Below, in pieces: positions 25,992 through 35,291 of a DNA stretch of 64,000 bases (its first letter is position 1; every line of letters begins with the position of its first letter). Source of the DNA: Pseudomonas capsici (GTDB lineage: Bacteria; Pseudomonadota; Gammaproteobacteria; Pseudomonadales; Pseudomonadaceae); assembly GCF_017165765.1 (NCBI RefSeq), contig NZ_JAFGZD010000026.1:1-64000 (forward strand). Direction: 5' to 3'. Position numbers and translations under genes: made by a program. The notes beneath the pieces are model-generated. The model was not told the origin of the DNA and searched no databases. It saw only the letters and a program-made list of their open reading frames with translations.

Positions 25992-27018
25992 TAAAGGATC
26001 GCCCTCTTTCGGTCAGGCGATACATTTGTCTAGGGCTGCGCGGCGCACTCATGTCAGTCATCTCTACCAGCCCGGCCGCCAGAGCGGGGGCCAGATAATT
26101 TGTACGAAACGATTGACGATGATTGAGCCCTAAAAGCTCCATCAAACTTGCAGCACTCAGCTCGGGGTTACTCGTCATAAAGACTTCAAGCAGTCGTTTT
26201 ACTTGTGCGGTTACTTGTGCGGTTACTTGTGCGGTCGCGTGTACGGAATTTGAGTCGGCTTGAGCGGCTTCATCCAGCGCCTGCTGCAACGCAACCAACA
26301 TGAACTCGACAAAAGGTGTTGCTTCCGAAGCTCTGTCAGCAGCAGACAATGCGCTGTAGTAGTCTTCCTGCTGATCACGAATAACCGTTTCAACCGGCAG
26401 AAACGCCAACACCGGTCTCCACTGACTCAGCATCAGCGTTTGCCAGAGACGCCCCATTCGACCGTTACCGTCAGCAAACGGATGGATGAATTCAAACTCG
26501 TAATGAAAAACGCAACTGGCAATCAATGGATGCAGATCAGATGTTCTTGCCCACTCCAGCAAATCACCCATCAAGGGCAAAACCCGACTGGCGGGTGGTG
26601 CCATATGCATAAGCTGATCGCCACGATAGATACCGACACCACCCGATCTGAAATGACCTGCATCATCGATCAAGCCATGCATCAATGTGCGGTGCCCTTG
26701 CAAAAGATTCTCAAGCGAACCAGCACTCCAGCGCGGCATGGCCTCATAAGCAGCAAAAGCATTACGCACTTCCTGAATCTCGCGAGGCAATCCCAGCACT
26801 CGCCGCCCCTCAAGCACCGCCGTAACCTGCTCCAGGCTCAGGGTGTTGTTTTCAATGGCCAGCGACGCCTGAATCGTACGAATCCGGTTCCCGCGCCTGA
26901 GCATGGGAGTCTGGCTGGTTTCATCCATGGCGGACAAGCGCCCGACCCTCTCGCTGATGTTCGCGACCAGAGTCAACATACGTGGAGTCAAGGTCAGAGG
27001 GGGTTGGTACATCCTCAT
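25978..27018 (-). CDS. Fic-domain AMP transferase with built-in inhibitory helix
   Basis: A 346-residue Fic protein. The active motif HPFADGNGRMGR is complete (residues 179-190, catalytic H179). The N-terminal inhibitory motif S-L-A-I-E-N (52-57) fits the class II pattern [S/T]xxxE[G/N], so the enzyme is probably self-inhibited and acts as a regulated AMP transferase or de-AMPylase. A C-terminal winged helix (about 275-346) suggests DNA or partner binding. Three exact TAQV repeats (262-273) link the two parts. No separate antitoxin gene is present. The target is unknown. Confidence 0.9.
   Translation of the reverse strand: MRMYQPPLTLTPRMLTLVANISERVGRLSAMDETSQTPMLRRGNRIRTIQASLAIENNTLSLEQVTAVLEGRRVLGLPREIQEVRNAFAAYEAMPRWSAGSLENLLQGHRTLMHGLIDDAGHFRSGGVGIYRGDQLMHMAPPASRVLPLMGDLLEWARTSDLHPLIASCVFHYEFEFIHPFADGNGRMGRLWQTLMLSQWRPVLAFLPVETVIRDQQEDYYSALSAADRASEATPFVEFMLVALQQALDEAAQADSNSVHATAQVTAQVTAQVKRLLEVFMTSNPELSAASLMELLGLNHRQSFRTNYLAPALAAGLVEMTDMSAPRSPRQMYRLTERGRSFITAP
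26201..26236. repeat. 12-bp tandem repeat inside fic
   Basis: Three copies of ACTTGTGCGGTT, the last differing in one base (GGTC). Being a multiple of three, the array adds or removes TAQV units in the linker before the winged helix without breaking the frame, so its length could vary between strains by slippage. Confidence 0.85.
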
Positions 27019-27123
27019 TACGCAGCCTTTACATGCTCAGTGACACGAAGGCATCAGATGACCTCCGCAATTGCAAACGCCGTCACCTTAGGGAAGTTCG
27101 ATGACAGGCGTCAACAACAGCAT

Positions 27124-28260
27124 TTACCGCCCCGCCAGCTCCCAGACCAGCGCCAGATCACGCGCCCGGTCATGCAGCAGGCTCGCTGCATTGCGGCAGG
27201 CTTCGTCCAGGGTCATTGGCCCGCTGGCAAGGGCGAACGCGGCGCTGATGCCGTGTTCGTAGAGGCGCTCATAACCCTCGCCCAGAGTACCGGCCAGAAC
27301 TATGACGGGCACATGATGGCGGGCGGCGACTCTGGCGACACCAAAGGGCGTCTTGCCGCGCAAGGTCTGGGCATCGAAGCGTCCTTCCCCGGTAATCACA
27401 AGGTCCGCACCCTGCAACGCCTGTTCAAGCCCGGTGAGATCGGCCACCACTTCCACACCCGCCCTGAAGGAGGCCTTGAGATAGGCCTTGGCCGCAAAGC
27501 CCATACCGCCCGCTGCACCGCTGCCGGGGCTGTCACGCAGATCCTGACCGATCGCAGGCACGGACAGATCGGCGAAATGCCCGAGGGCGGCATCCAGCGC
27601 CAGCACCTGCTCAGGAGATGCACCTTTCTGCGGGCCGAAAATATGCGACGCACCGTTCGGGCCGCACAAGGGATTGTCTACATCGGCAGCAATTTCAAAG
27701 CGGATATCGGACAGACGCGGATCAAACCCGCTCAGATCGACACGAGCCAGTTGCGCCAGTGCCAGACCACCCGGCACCAACGGCTGGTCATTGGCATCGA
27801 GAAAACGTGCGCCGAGCGCCGCCAGCATGCCGGTGCCGGCATCGTTGGTCGCGCTGCCGCCAATGGCCAGGATCACCCGTTGCGCTCCGGCATCCAGTGC
27901 CTCGGCAATCAACTGGCCCGTGCCGTAAGTGGTGGTGATGCAAGCGTTGCGTTGTTCGAGAGTCAGTAATTGCAGGCCGCTGGCCATGGCCATTTCGATA
28001 ATCGCGGTGCGACTGTGGGGCAACCAGCCCCAGTGGGCCTGAACCGGGTTTTGCAGTGGGCCGCAGACTTCGGCGCTCATCAATTGCCCGTTACAGGCAG
28101 CCAATACGGCTTCGATGGTGCCTTCGCCACCGTCGGCCATCGGGCACTGGATCAGTTCGGCAGTCGGCCAGACGTCGGCAAGGCCGCTGGCAATGGCAGT
28201 AGCGACAGCCTGAGCGCTGAGACTGTCCTTGAATGAGTCGGGTGCGATGACGATTTTCAT
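27124..28260 (-). CDS. garK: Glycerate 2-kinase
   Basis: A 378-residue glycerate kinase of the GarK/GlxK type. It starts MKIVIAPDSFKDSLSA and contains CPMADGGEGT, IGGSATNDAGTGM and the C-terminal VITGEGRFDAQTLRGKTP, all signatures of the family. It phosphorylates D-glycerate to 2-phosphoglycerate, feeding products of glucarate, galactarate or glyoxylate metabolism into glycolysis. GGAGAAC precedes ATG 28260; a further in-frame start at 28296 would add 12 unlike residues. It follows the CdaR regulator gene on the same strand. Confidence 0.93.
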   Translation of the reverse strand: MKIVIAPDSFKDSLSAQAVATAIASGLADVWPTAELIQCPMADGGEGTIEAVLAACNGQLMSAEVCGPLQNPVQAHWGWLPHSRTAIIEMAMASGLQLLTLEQRNACITTTYGTGQLIAEALDAGAQRVILAIGGSATNDAGTGMLAALGARFLDANDQPLVPGGLALAQLARVDLSGFDPRLSDIRFEIAADVDNPLCGPNGASHIFGPQKGASPEQVLALDAALGHFADLSVPAIGQDLRDSPGSGAAGGMGFAAKAYLKASFRAGVEVVADLTGLEQALQGADLVITGEGRFDAQTLRGKTPFGVARVAARHHVPVIVLAGTLGEGYERLYEHGISAAFALASGPMTLDEACRNAASLLHDRARDLALVWELAGR

Positions 28261-28372
28261 TGTTGTTCTCCATATCCGATGCAGGGATGTTCTCACCCCG
28301 TCATGGATTTTCCGCCTGACCTTCGCACAATGAATCTCAAAGGTTATCGGTCATTTGAACAAAACTTCGTCC

Positions 28373-29464
28373 TCAGCCAGACCTCGGCGTCATCTGCACA
28401 CCCAGATACAAACGCAGCAAGTCATCGGTCTTGTAAGGATCACATCCCGTCAGCTCGGCGATCTTTTCCAGCCTGTAGCGCAGGCTGTTGCGATGGATGC
28501 CCAAAGCTTCGGCGCACGCCTGGCTTTCGCCGCTGTATTCGAACCAGCTGCACAGGGTTTCCAGCAACTGGCCATGATTGTGCAAACGGCCAATCGGTTC
28601 GGCTACCTCCTGTGCGAGCCAGTCGTGACGATGACGCCAGAACAGCACCGGCAGACGATAAGCCGACAGACGCAACAGGCGCTGGTCGGGCCGCGACTGG
28701 CTGGCGTAATCCAGCAGGTCCTGCGCTGCGCTGCAGGCATTGCGCAAAGCGGGCAGATCCGCCGATTGTTCGGCGGTGGCCATGCGTAACACCGGCCAGC
28801 CATGCTCGTCGAACTGCTTGAGCAGTAAGGCATCGTCCCGATCCTTGCCCTGTGCCCGACACCAGTACAGCAAGGTAGGTTCGCGCATCACGCACCAGCT
28901 GTCGGCATAACGCCCATTGAGCCAGGCAACCAACTGGCTGGCCGTGGACGCCGGCTCGGACAGGCGGATCAGAACCGCCTGTCGTGGCAACTGGGGTTGC
29001 AGTCCCAGTTGTCGTGCTTCATCCACCAGGCTTTCCGGACAGTCCTGCAACAGCAGGCGGGCCAGCAGGTCTTCACTGCGCTGCAAGCGCCATTGTCGAT
29101 CGGCCTGCTGACGACGATGTTCCATCAGCATTTCGGCGGTCATGCGCACCAGTTCGCCGTAGACACGCACCTCGTCCGGCTCACCGGTAATGCCCAGTAC
29201 GCCCACCAGCTTGTGGTCAAGCATCAGCGGCAGGTTCACGCCGGGTTTGACGCCCCCCAGATGCAGCGCGGCCTGGGAGTCGATCTCCACCACCCGGCTG
29301 TTGGCCAGGACCAGTTGCGCCCCTTCATGCCGGGTACACAGACGCTCGGGATCGCCACTGCCGATGATGATGCCCAGGTAGTCCATGACATTGACGTTGT
29401 AGGGAAGGATCGCCATGGCCCGATCGACAATGTCCTGAGCCAGCACTCGATCAAGAGCGAACAT
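28373..29464 (-). CDS. cdaR: Sugar diacid utilisation regulator CdaR
   Basis: A 363-residue regulator. The N-terminal diacid-recognition domain (about 1-135: VLAQDIVDRAMAILPYNVNVMD, IIGSGDPERL, LMLDHKLVGVLGITG) is followed by a middle region and a C-terminal PucR-type helix-turn-helix (LETLCSWFEYSGESQACAEALGIHRNSLRYRLEKI). CdaR activates glucarate, galactarate and glycerate genes in enteric bacteria. Here it sits directly before glycerate kinase and 1.3 kb from the glucarate transporter and dehydratase genes, which fits that role. Confidence 0.92.
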   Translation of the reverse strand: MFALDRVLAQDIVDRAMAILPYNVNVMDYLGIIIGSGDPERLCTRHEGAQLVLANSRVVEIDSQAALHLGGVKPGVNLPLMLDHKLVGVLGITGEPDEVRVYGELVRMTAEMLMEHRRQQADRQWRLQRSEDLLARLLLQDCPESLVDEARQLGLQPQLPRQAVLIRLSEPASTASQLVAWLNGRYADSWCVMREPTLLYWCRAQGKDRDDALLLKQFDEHGWPVLRMATAEQSADLPALRNACSAAQDLLDYASQSRPDQRLLRLSAYRLPVLFWRHRHDWLAQEVAEPIGRLHNHGQLLETLCSWFEYSGESQACAEALGIHRNSLRYRLEKIAELTGCDPYKTDDLLRLYLGVQMTPRSG

Positions 29465-29580
29465 GAAAAAGACCCTGCCAGGAAGATTTGGAATGGATGG
29501 CCATGGGATACATTTTTGGGTTTATCGAGCTCTGGAGTGTGCCTGCAAGTCTGAGGATTGTCTGTAGCCGGGTCTGTGCA

Positions 29581-30291
29581 CTACAGCGGCACCAGGCGTT
29601 CGCGACTGTTGCTCAGGTGGGTCCACATTGCAGCCCTTGCGGCATCGGGGTCTTTGCGACGAATGGCGCTGAGCAGGGCTTCATGTTCGAGGTTGGCCAG
29701 ATAGCCGTGGGGAGCCATGCTGGCTCCGGCACGCTCGCTCGATTCGATGCGTGTGCGAGGAATGATCGCGCTGCCCAGGTGCTGCATGATTTCAATGAAA
29801 TACGGGTTGCCTGTCGCTTCGGCGATCAGCATGTGAAAGCGCTTGTCGGCTTCCACGCAACTGTCTTCATTGGCCAGCAGGTCCTGATAGTCATCCAGCG
29901 CCTGACGCATCGCCGCCAGTTGCTCATCGGTGCGACGCAGCGCAGCCAGGGCCACGGCCTGGGTTTCCAGGCCGATGCGCAGCTCGAGGATGTCCCGCAC
30001 CCTGGAAACCGTTTCGACCTTGAGCCGCAGCCCGGTCTGGTCGCTGCGCTCCAGCACGAAAGTACCGACGCCATGGTGAGTCACGACCAGCCCCGACGCC
30101 TGCAATTTGGAAATCGCTTCGCGCACCACAGTGCGGCTGACACCGTGCTCACGAACGATCTCGTTTTCGGACGGCAGCTTCTGGCCGGGAGCAATCTTGC
30201 CCAGCAGGATCCGCTGGCTGAGCTCGGTGACCAGATCGGTGGCCAGACTGTGCTGACGACGTTTTGAAGAGGCGATGCTGGGTTCTTGCAT
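29581..30291 (-). CDS. GntR-family regulator, FadR/FCD subfamily
   Basis: About 236 residues: N-terminal winged helix (LVTELSQRILLGKIAPGQKLPSENEI...SRTVVREAISKLQASGLVV) and an all-helical FCD effector domain with likely metal-binding residues in DKRFHMLIAEATGN and NLEHEALLSAI. It is divergent from the glucarate transporter and dehydratase genes and probably represses them until a sugar acid is present. ATG 30291 has AGGA ten bases upstream; ATG 30300 and a TTG at 30348 are alternatives. Palindromic sites with ACTTGTC lie upstream. Confidence 0.88.
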   Translation of the reverse strand: MQEPSIASSKRRQHSLATDLVTELSQRILLGKIAPGQKLPSENEIVREHGVSRTVVREAISKLQASGLVVTHHGVGTFVLERSDQTGLRLKVETVSRVRDILELRIGLETQAVALAALRRTDEQLAAMRQALDDYQDLLANEDSCVEADKRFHMLIAEATGNPYFIEIMQHLGSAIIPRTRIESSERAGASMAPHGYLANLEHEALLSAIRRKDPDAARAAMWTHLSNSRERLVPL

Positions 30292-30757
30292 GGCGGTCAT
30301 GTCCTGCTGGCTTCTGACCTTCTCACTTGTCTGAAACAACGAGCGCAAGGTCGACGATGGGCTGGATCATAACACTGGACAGCCTCCGGGAGGCCCACTC
30401 GCCAAGGAGTTTGCACTTGTCTAACTTGTCAGACAAGTGATCAGAAAATCAAAATAATGCCCCTTTCGCCCGCAGATATTTTTTCAAGACCCGCCTGCCT
30501 GTTTTTCATCACCGGCAGCCTTCTCGCCGCTCCTTGAATTCCGCCAAAAAATCATTAAACCCATTAAAAACAGGATAAAAACAGCAAAAAAACCAAATAA
30601 CCCTCCAAGCCATACTCTTCTGAAAAAAACAGAAAACGCCCGATAACAAGCGACAAGGGGGACTTGCGCAGCAAACTTTTACTTGTATGATGACCGACAA
30701 TGCAAGGGACACATCTTGCACATACCCGCATAAAAACAACGAGTGGGAGATTCAACC
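30292..30757. promoter_or_regulatory. Divergent control region of the glucarate genes
   Basis: A 466-bp gap. It holds a perfect 15-bp palindrome ACTTGTCAGACAAGT (30424-30438), an extra half-site ACTTGTCT just before it (30415-30422), a related imperfect site ACTTGTCTGAAACAA (30325-30339), and ACTTGT again near 30681. Repeated ACTTGTC elements are what an FCD-type GntR dimer would bind. The stretch about 30540-30660 is A-rich and pyrimidine-rich with no gene. Confidence 0.65.
30424..30438. promoter_or_regulatory. GntR operator palindrome
   Basis: ACTTGTCAGACAAGT is a perfect inverted repeat around a central A, of the TTGTC-N-GACAA type bound by FadR-subfamily regulators. It lies upstream of the FCD regulator gene and of the divergent transporter gene. 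Confidence 0.75.
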
Positions 30758-32104
30758 TTGAGCACGTCCAATCCCGGGATAGCTGATCACAAGGACCCGA
30801 TCCTGAGTTCGGCCATATCCAAAGTAAAACGCCACGTTCTACCGCTTTTCGTCATCATGTTCATCGTGAACTACATCGACCGGGTAAACATCGGCTTCGT
30901 GCGTTCGCACATGGAGCACGACCTGGGCATCGGTGCTGCGGCCTATGGCCTGGGTGCCGGCCTGTTCTTCATCGGTTATGCACTGTTCGAAGTACCCTCC
31001 AACCTGCTGCTGCAAAAAGTCGGCGCCCGAATCTGGCTGACACGCATCATGTTCACCTGGGGCATCGTCGCCTCCTGCATGGCATTCATCCAGAACGAAA
31101 CCCACTTCTACATCCTGCGCTTTTTGCTGGGCGTGGCCGAAGCCGGTTTCTTCCCTGGCGTGATCTACTACTTCACCCGCTGGCTGCCCGGAGCCGAACG
31201 TGGCAAGGCGATTGCCATCTTCCTCAGCGGCTCGGCCATTGCCTCGCTGATTGCCGGTCCGCTGTCAGGCCTGTTGCTGCAGATCAGTGGCCTGGGCATG
31301 AAAGGCTGGCAGTGGATGTACTTCATCGAAGGCATGTTCTCGGTGGGACTGTGCTTCTTTGTCTGGTTCTGGCTGGACTCCAAACCTCACGATGCCAAGT
31401 GGCTGACCCGCGAGGAACAGGACGCCCTGGTCAAGGCCATCGACGACGAGCAACTGGCCCGCGAAGCGGCAACTCCCATCAAACCGTCACTGGGCAAGCT
31501 GCTCAAGGACAGCCAGATCATTCTGTTCTGCCTGATCTACTTCTTCATCCAGTTGACCATTTATGCCGCGACCTTCTGGCTGCCCAGCATCATCAAGAAA
31601 ATGGGTGACCTGAACGACATTCAGGTGGGCTTCTTCAACTCGATCCCCTGGCTGCTGTCGATCATCGGCATGTACGCCTTCGCTTCGCTGTCGGCCAAAT
31701 GGAAATTCCAGCAGGCCTGGGTCGCCACTGCCCTGCTGATCGCCGCCGCCGGCATGTTCCTGTCCACCACCGGCAGCCCGATCTTTGCCTTTGTCGCCAT
31801 CTGCTTCGCCGCGCTGGGCTTCAAGTCGGCATCGTCACTGTTCTGGCCCATCCCGCAGGCCTATCTGGATGCACGGATCTCCGCAGCCGTGATCGCATTG
31901 ATCAACTCGGTGGGCAACCTGGGCGGTTTTGTCGCGCCGACCACCTTCGGCATTCTCGAACAGAACACCGGCTCGATTCAGGGCGGGCTCTACGGCCTGA
32001 CCGCAACGTCGCTGATTGCCGCCGTCATCGTCTTTGCCGCCCGCAACAAGCCCAAGCCTGGCGCCACCCCGGTTGCCGCCGTACAGACATCGGCCAGTCA
32101 TTGA
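30758..32104 (+). CDS. gudP: MFS D-glucarate/galactarate transporter, GudP-like
   Basis: A 448-residue MFS protein of the anion:cation symporter family with 12 helices. Landmarks are VNYIDRVNIGFV in helix 1, GYALFEVPSNLLLQKVGARIWLTRIMFTWG, and LLGVAEAGFFPGVIYYFTRWLPGAERGKA. It is followed 34 bases later by glucarate dehydratase, so the cargo is most likely D-glucarate. The TTG at 30758 has GGGAG eight bases upstream; a GTG at 30743 would add five residues and sits on that site. It should be controlled by the divergent FCD regulator. Confidence 0.88.
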   Translation: MSTSNPGIADHKDPILSSAISKVKRHVLPLFVIMFIVNYIDRVNIGFVRSHMEHDLGIGAAAYGLGAGLFFIGYALFEVPSNLLLQKVGARIWLTRIMFTWGIVASCMAFIQNETHFYILRFLLGVAEAGFFPGVIYYFTRWLPGAERGKAIAIFLSGSAIASLIAGPLSGLLLQISGLGMKGWQWMYFIEGMFSVGLCFFVWFWLDSKPHDAKWLTREEQDALVKAIDDEQLAREAATPIKPSLGKLLKDSQIILFCLIYFFIQLTIYAATFWLPSIIKKMGDLNDIQVGFFNSIPWLLSIIGMYAFASLSAKWKFQQAWVATALLIAAAGMFLSTTGSPIFAFVAICFAALGFKSASSLFWPIPQAYLDARISAAVIALINSVGNLGGFVAPTTFGILEQNTGSIQGGLYGLTATSLIAAVIVFAARNKPKPGATPVAAVQTSASH

Positions 32105-32138
32105 TCACTCACGGACTCGCCTTTAAAAGGATCAGACC

Positions 32139-33476
32139 ATGAACACTCCAAACAAGACCCCTGTCATCACCAGCCTGCAGGTCGTGCCGGTGGCAGGCCA
32201 CGATGACATGCTGCTCAATCTCAGCGGCGCGCATGGACCTTACTTCACCCGCAACATCGTGATTCTCAAGGACAACGCCGGTAATACCGGCGTGGGTGAA
32301 GTCCCTGGCGGCGAGCGCATTCGTCAGACCCTGGAAGATGCCCGCTCCCTTGTCGTCGGCAGCAGCATCGGCACTTATCAGAAGATCCTCAACGACGTGC
32401 GCCAGGCATTCGCCGAGCGCGATGCTGGAGGTCGCGGTCAGCAGACATTCGATCTGCGCATCACCATTCACGCAGTCACTGCACTGGAAGCCGCACTGCT
32501 GGACTTGCTCGGCCAGCACCTTGAAGTGCCCGTAGCCGCACTGCTGGGCGAAGGCCAGCAACGCGACTCGGTGGAAATGCTCGGTTATCTGTTCTATGTC
32601 GGCGACCAGCATCAGACCAACCTGCCCTACCGCAGCGAAGCGGATGCCGATAACGACTGGTTCCGGGTCCGCCATGAAAAGGCACTGACGCCCGAGGCCG
32701 TGGTTCGCCTGGCAGAAGCGGCTCACAGCCGCTATGGCTTCCAGGACTTCAAGCTCAAGGGCGGCGTATTGCGCGGCGACGAAGAAATCGAAGCGGTGAC
32801 CGCACTGGCCGAACGCTTCCCCGATGCACGCATCACCCTGGACCCGAACGGCGCCTGGTCATTGAAAGAAGCCATCCGCCTGTGCCGCGACCAGCATCAT
32901 GTACTGGCCTATGCCGAAGACCCGTGCGGTGCGGAAAACGGTTTCTCCGGTCGCGAAGTCATGGCCGAGTTCCGCCGCGCCACCGGCCTGAAAACCGCCA
33001 CCAACATGATCGCCACGGACTGGCGTGAAATGGGTCATGCAATCCAGTTGCAGTCCGTGGACATTCCGCTGGCCGACCCACACTTCTGGACCATGCAGGG
33101 CTCGGTACGGGTTGCCCAGATGTGCAACGAATGGGGCCTGACCTGGGGCTCGCACTCCAATAACCATTTCGATATTTCCCTGGCGATGTTCACCCACGTA
33201 GCCGCTGCGGCACCGGGCGATATCACCGCCATCGACACCCACTGGATCTGGCAGGACGGCCAGCGTCTGACCAAGGAGCCCCTGCGGATCATCGGTGGCC
33301 ATGTGCAAGTCCCGAAAAAACCGGGACTGGGTATCGAACTGGACGTGGATCAGCTCAACAAGGCCCACGAACTGTACAAAGGCATGGGCCTGGGCGCCCG
33401 CAACGATGCGGTAGCCATGCAGTTCCTGATTCCGAACTGGGAGTTCAACAACAAGCAGCCTTGCCTGGTGCGCTGA
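32139..33476 (+). CDS. gudD: D-glucarate dehydratase
   Basis: A 445-residue enolase-superfamily dehydratase that turns D-glucarate into 5-keto-4-deoxy-D-glucarate. Active-site residues fall at the same numbers as in E. coli GudD: K205 and K207 (FKLKGG), D235 and N237 (LDPNGAW), E260 (YAEDP), N289 (ATNM), D313 and H339 (GSHSNNHFD). It is in an operon with the upstream transporter and is closed by a strong terminator. The next enzymes of the pathway (KDG dehydratase, ketoglutarate semialdehyde dehydrogenase) are not in the window. Confidence 0.97.
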   Translation: MNTPNKTPVITSLQVVPVAGHDDMLLNLSGAHGPYFTRNIVILKDNAGNTGVGEVPGGERIRQTLEDARSLVVGSSIGTYQKILNDVRQAFAERDAGGRGQQTFDLRITIHAVTALEAALLDLLGQHLEVPVAALLGEGQQRDSVEMLGYLFYVGDQHQTNLPYRSEADADNDWFRVRHEKALTPEAVVRLAEAAHSRYGFQDFKLKGGVLRGDEEIEAVTALAERFPDARITLDPNGAWSLKEAIRLCRDQHHVLAYAEDPCGAENGFSGREVMAEFRRATGLKTATNMIATDWREMGHAIQLQSVDIPLADPHFWTMQGSVRVAQMCNEWGLTWGSHSNNHFDISLAMFTHVAAAAPGDITAIDTHWIWQDGQRLTKEPLRIIGGHVQVPKKPGLGIELDVDQLNKAHELYKGMGLGARNDAVAMQFLIPNWEFNNKQPCLVR

Positions 33477-33519
33477 TTCCTCCCTTTCACCGACACACTT
33501 GCCTTTCCCCCTGGCAACC

Positions 33520-33549
33520 GGCGCGTAACCCCCTTACGCGCCGTTTTTT
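33520..33549 (+). terminator. Rho-independent terminator after gudD
   Basis: A perfect 9-bp stem GGCGCGTAA/TTACGCGCC with a loop of five C, followed by G and six T. It ends the glucarate transporter-dehydratase transcript. Confidence 0.92.
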
Positions 33550-33602
33550 ACCCTGCGCATGACGTGCTATGGTGTGCACAACATTTGCCGCGGCTGAACG
33601 TC

Positions 33603-34256
33603 ATGTTGCATATCGCCCGCACTCACCCGCGCCTGGGCCTGGCCACCTTGATGGGCCTGGCTGGCGGCATCGCTTCCACCTTCCTTTATAAAGACGCCTC
33701 CTTTACCAGCAATTGCCTGACCGGCTGGAACCTCGGCGTGTGGCTTTACCTGATCCTGATCTTTACCCGCACCCTGCGCAGCAATGCCGAAGACGTCAAG
33801 AGAGTCGCCTTGATCGAGGATGAAAATGCCGGTGTGGTCCTGATGACCGTGAGCATCGCGGCGCTGGCCAGCCTCGCGGCAATCTTTCTCGAACTGGCCG
33901 GCAACAAGGACATGGTCGCCAACGAGCGCATGCTGCATTACGCCTTTACCGGCCTGACCATTGCAGGTTCCTGGCTGATGATCGGGGTAGTCTTCAGCCT
34001 GCATTACGCCCGCCTGTTCTATACATGGAAAGGCAAGGAGCCGGCCTTGCGCTTTGCCGATGGCGAAACCCGGCCCGACTACTGGGACTTCCTGTATTTT
34101 TCCTTCACCTTGAGCGTCGCCGTACAAACCTCGGACGTAGGCGTGGCCAGCCGGAACATGCGCCGGATCGTCCTGGCCCAGAGCCTGATCGGCTTTGTGT
34201 TCAATACCGCGATCCTGGGGTTTTCCATCAACATCGCTGCCAGCCTGTTTGGCTGA
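33603..34256 (+). CDS. DUF1345 membrane protein
   Basis: A 217-residue inner-membrane protein with about five hydrophobic helices and the DUF1345 signatures RTLRSNAEDVKRVALIEDENA and DYWDFLYFSFTLSVAVQTSDVGVASRNMRRIVL. The function of the family is not known; the conserved FSFT...QTSDV loop resembles a channel-like motif, but that is only an impression. ATG 33603 is chosen from family alignment; no good ribosome site is seen. The hydroxyacid dehydrogenase gene begins 33 bases later. Confidence 0.82.
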   Translation: MLHIARTHPRLGLATLMGLAGGIASTFLYKDASFTSNCLTGWNLGVWLYLILIFTRTLRSNAEDVKRVALIEDENAGVVLMTVSIAALASLAAIFLELAGNKDMVANERMLHYAFTGLTIAGSWLMIGVVFSLHYARLFYTWKGKEPALRFADGETRPDYWDFLYFSFTLSVAVQTSDVGVASRNMRRIVLAQSLIGFVFNTAILGFSINIAASLFG

Positions 34257-34289
34257 CAACCTGAAAAACCAGGCCACTGGAGCCCTCGA

Positions 34290-35246
34290 ATGACCAAAAC
34301 AAGCATTGCAGTGATCGATGACTGGCAAGACGTCGCCAGCGACGTTGTTGACTGGTCCGTGCTGGCCCCCATCGGCGAAGTCAGTTTTCTTCATGAATTC
34401 CCGGCCGATACCGCAACCCTGGTGCAGCGCCTGCAAGGTTTCGAGGTCATTTGCGTGATGCGCGAACGCACCCTGTTCGATGAAGCCCTGCTGAGTCAGC
34501 TCCCCCGCCTCAAGCTGCTGGTGACCGGCGGCATGCGCAACGCCGCCATCGATATCAAAGCCGCGAAGCGGCTGGGGATCGAGGTCTGTGGCACCGAGAG
34601 CTACAAGCATGCCGCACCGGAACTGACCTGGGCGCTGATCATGGGGATCACCCGCAACCTGGTTGCGGAAGCCAACTCATTGCGCGACGGGAAATGGCAA
34701 GTCGGCCTGGGCAGCGATCTGCATGGCAAGACCCTGGGAATTCTGGGGCTGGGCAGTATCGGCAAATGGATTGCCCGTTACGGGCAGGCGTTCGGCATGA
34801 AAGTCATTGCCTGGAGCCAGAACCTGACAGCCGAAGCAGCGGCCGAGTCAGGGGTAACCTATGTCAGCAAGCAGGAATTGTTCGAGCAGGCCGACGTCCT
34901 GTCGGTCCATCTGGTGCTCAGCGACCGCAGCCGCGGACTGGTGGATGCACAGGCTCTGGGCTGGATGAAACCGAGTGCCTATATCATCAACTCGTCCCGG
35001 GGGCCGATCATCGATGAGGCAGCGCTGATTGCAACCTTGCAACAACGCAAAATTGCCGGTGCGGCGCTGGATGTCTTCGATATCGAGCCATTGCCGACCG
35101 AACATCCGTTCCGCAGTCTGGACAATGTATTGGCGACCCCGCATATCGGCTATGTCACCGAAAACAACTACCGGACCTTCTTCAGCCAGATGATCGAAGA
35201 TATCCAGGCCTGGCATGCGGGAGCGCCGATTCGCGTGTTTGCCTGA
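34290..35246 (+). CDS. D-2-hydroxyacid dehydrogenase family protein
   Basis: A 318-residue NAD(P)-dependent dehydrogenase. The nucleotide-binding loop is GLGSIGKWIARY (around residues 153-164); the catalytic Arg is in INSSRGPIIDE, the Glu in VFDIEPLP and the His in TPHIGYVTEN. It would interconvert a 2-keto acid and a D-2-hydroxy acid. The TENNYRTF end is typical of a subgroup with unassigned substrate. It follows the DUF1345 gene closely and may share its transcript. Confidence 0.88.
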   Translation: MTKTSIAVIDDWQDVASDVVDWSVLAPIGEVSFLHEFPADTATLVQRLQGFEVICVMRERTLFDEALLSQLPRLKLLVTGGMRNAAIDIKAAKRLGIEVCGTESYKHAAPELTWALIMGITRNLVAEANSLRDGKWQVGLGSDLHGKTLGILGLGSIGKWIARYGQAFGMKVIAWSQNLTAEAAAESGVTYVSKQELFEQADVLSVHLVLSDRSRGLVDAQALGWMKPSAYIINSSRGPIIDEAALIATLQQRKIAGAALDVFDIEPLPTEHPFRSLDNVLATPHIGYVTENNYRTFFSQMIEDIQAWHAGAPIRVFA

Positions 35247-35255
35247 TCGGCAAGA

Positions 35256-35285
35256 AGGTCTTCGCGAGCCGCCTCGCGAAGACCT
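35256..35285. terminator. Perfect 13-bp inverted repeat between convergent genes
   Basis: AGGTCTTCGCGAG (35256-35268) and CTCGCGAAGACCT (35273-35285) enclose a CCGC loop. It lies between the stops of a plus- and a minus-strand gene and can serve as a bidirectional terminator. There is no long T run. TTCGCGA inside the stem recalls the REP-like hairpins elsewhere in the window. Confidence 0.72.
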
Positions 35286-35291
35286 CATGAC

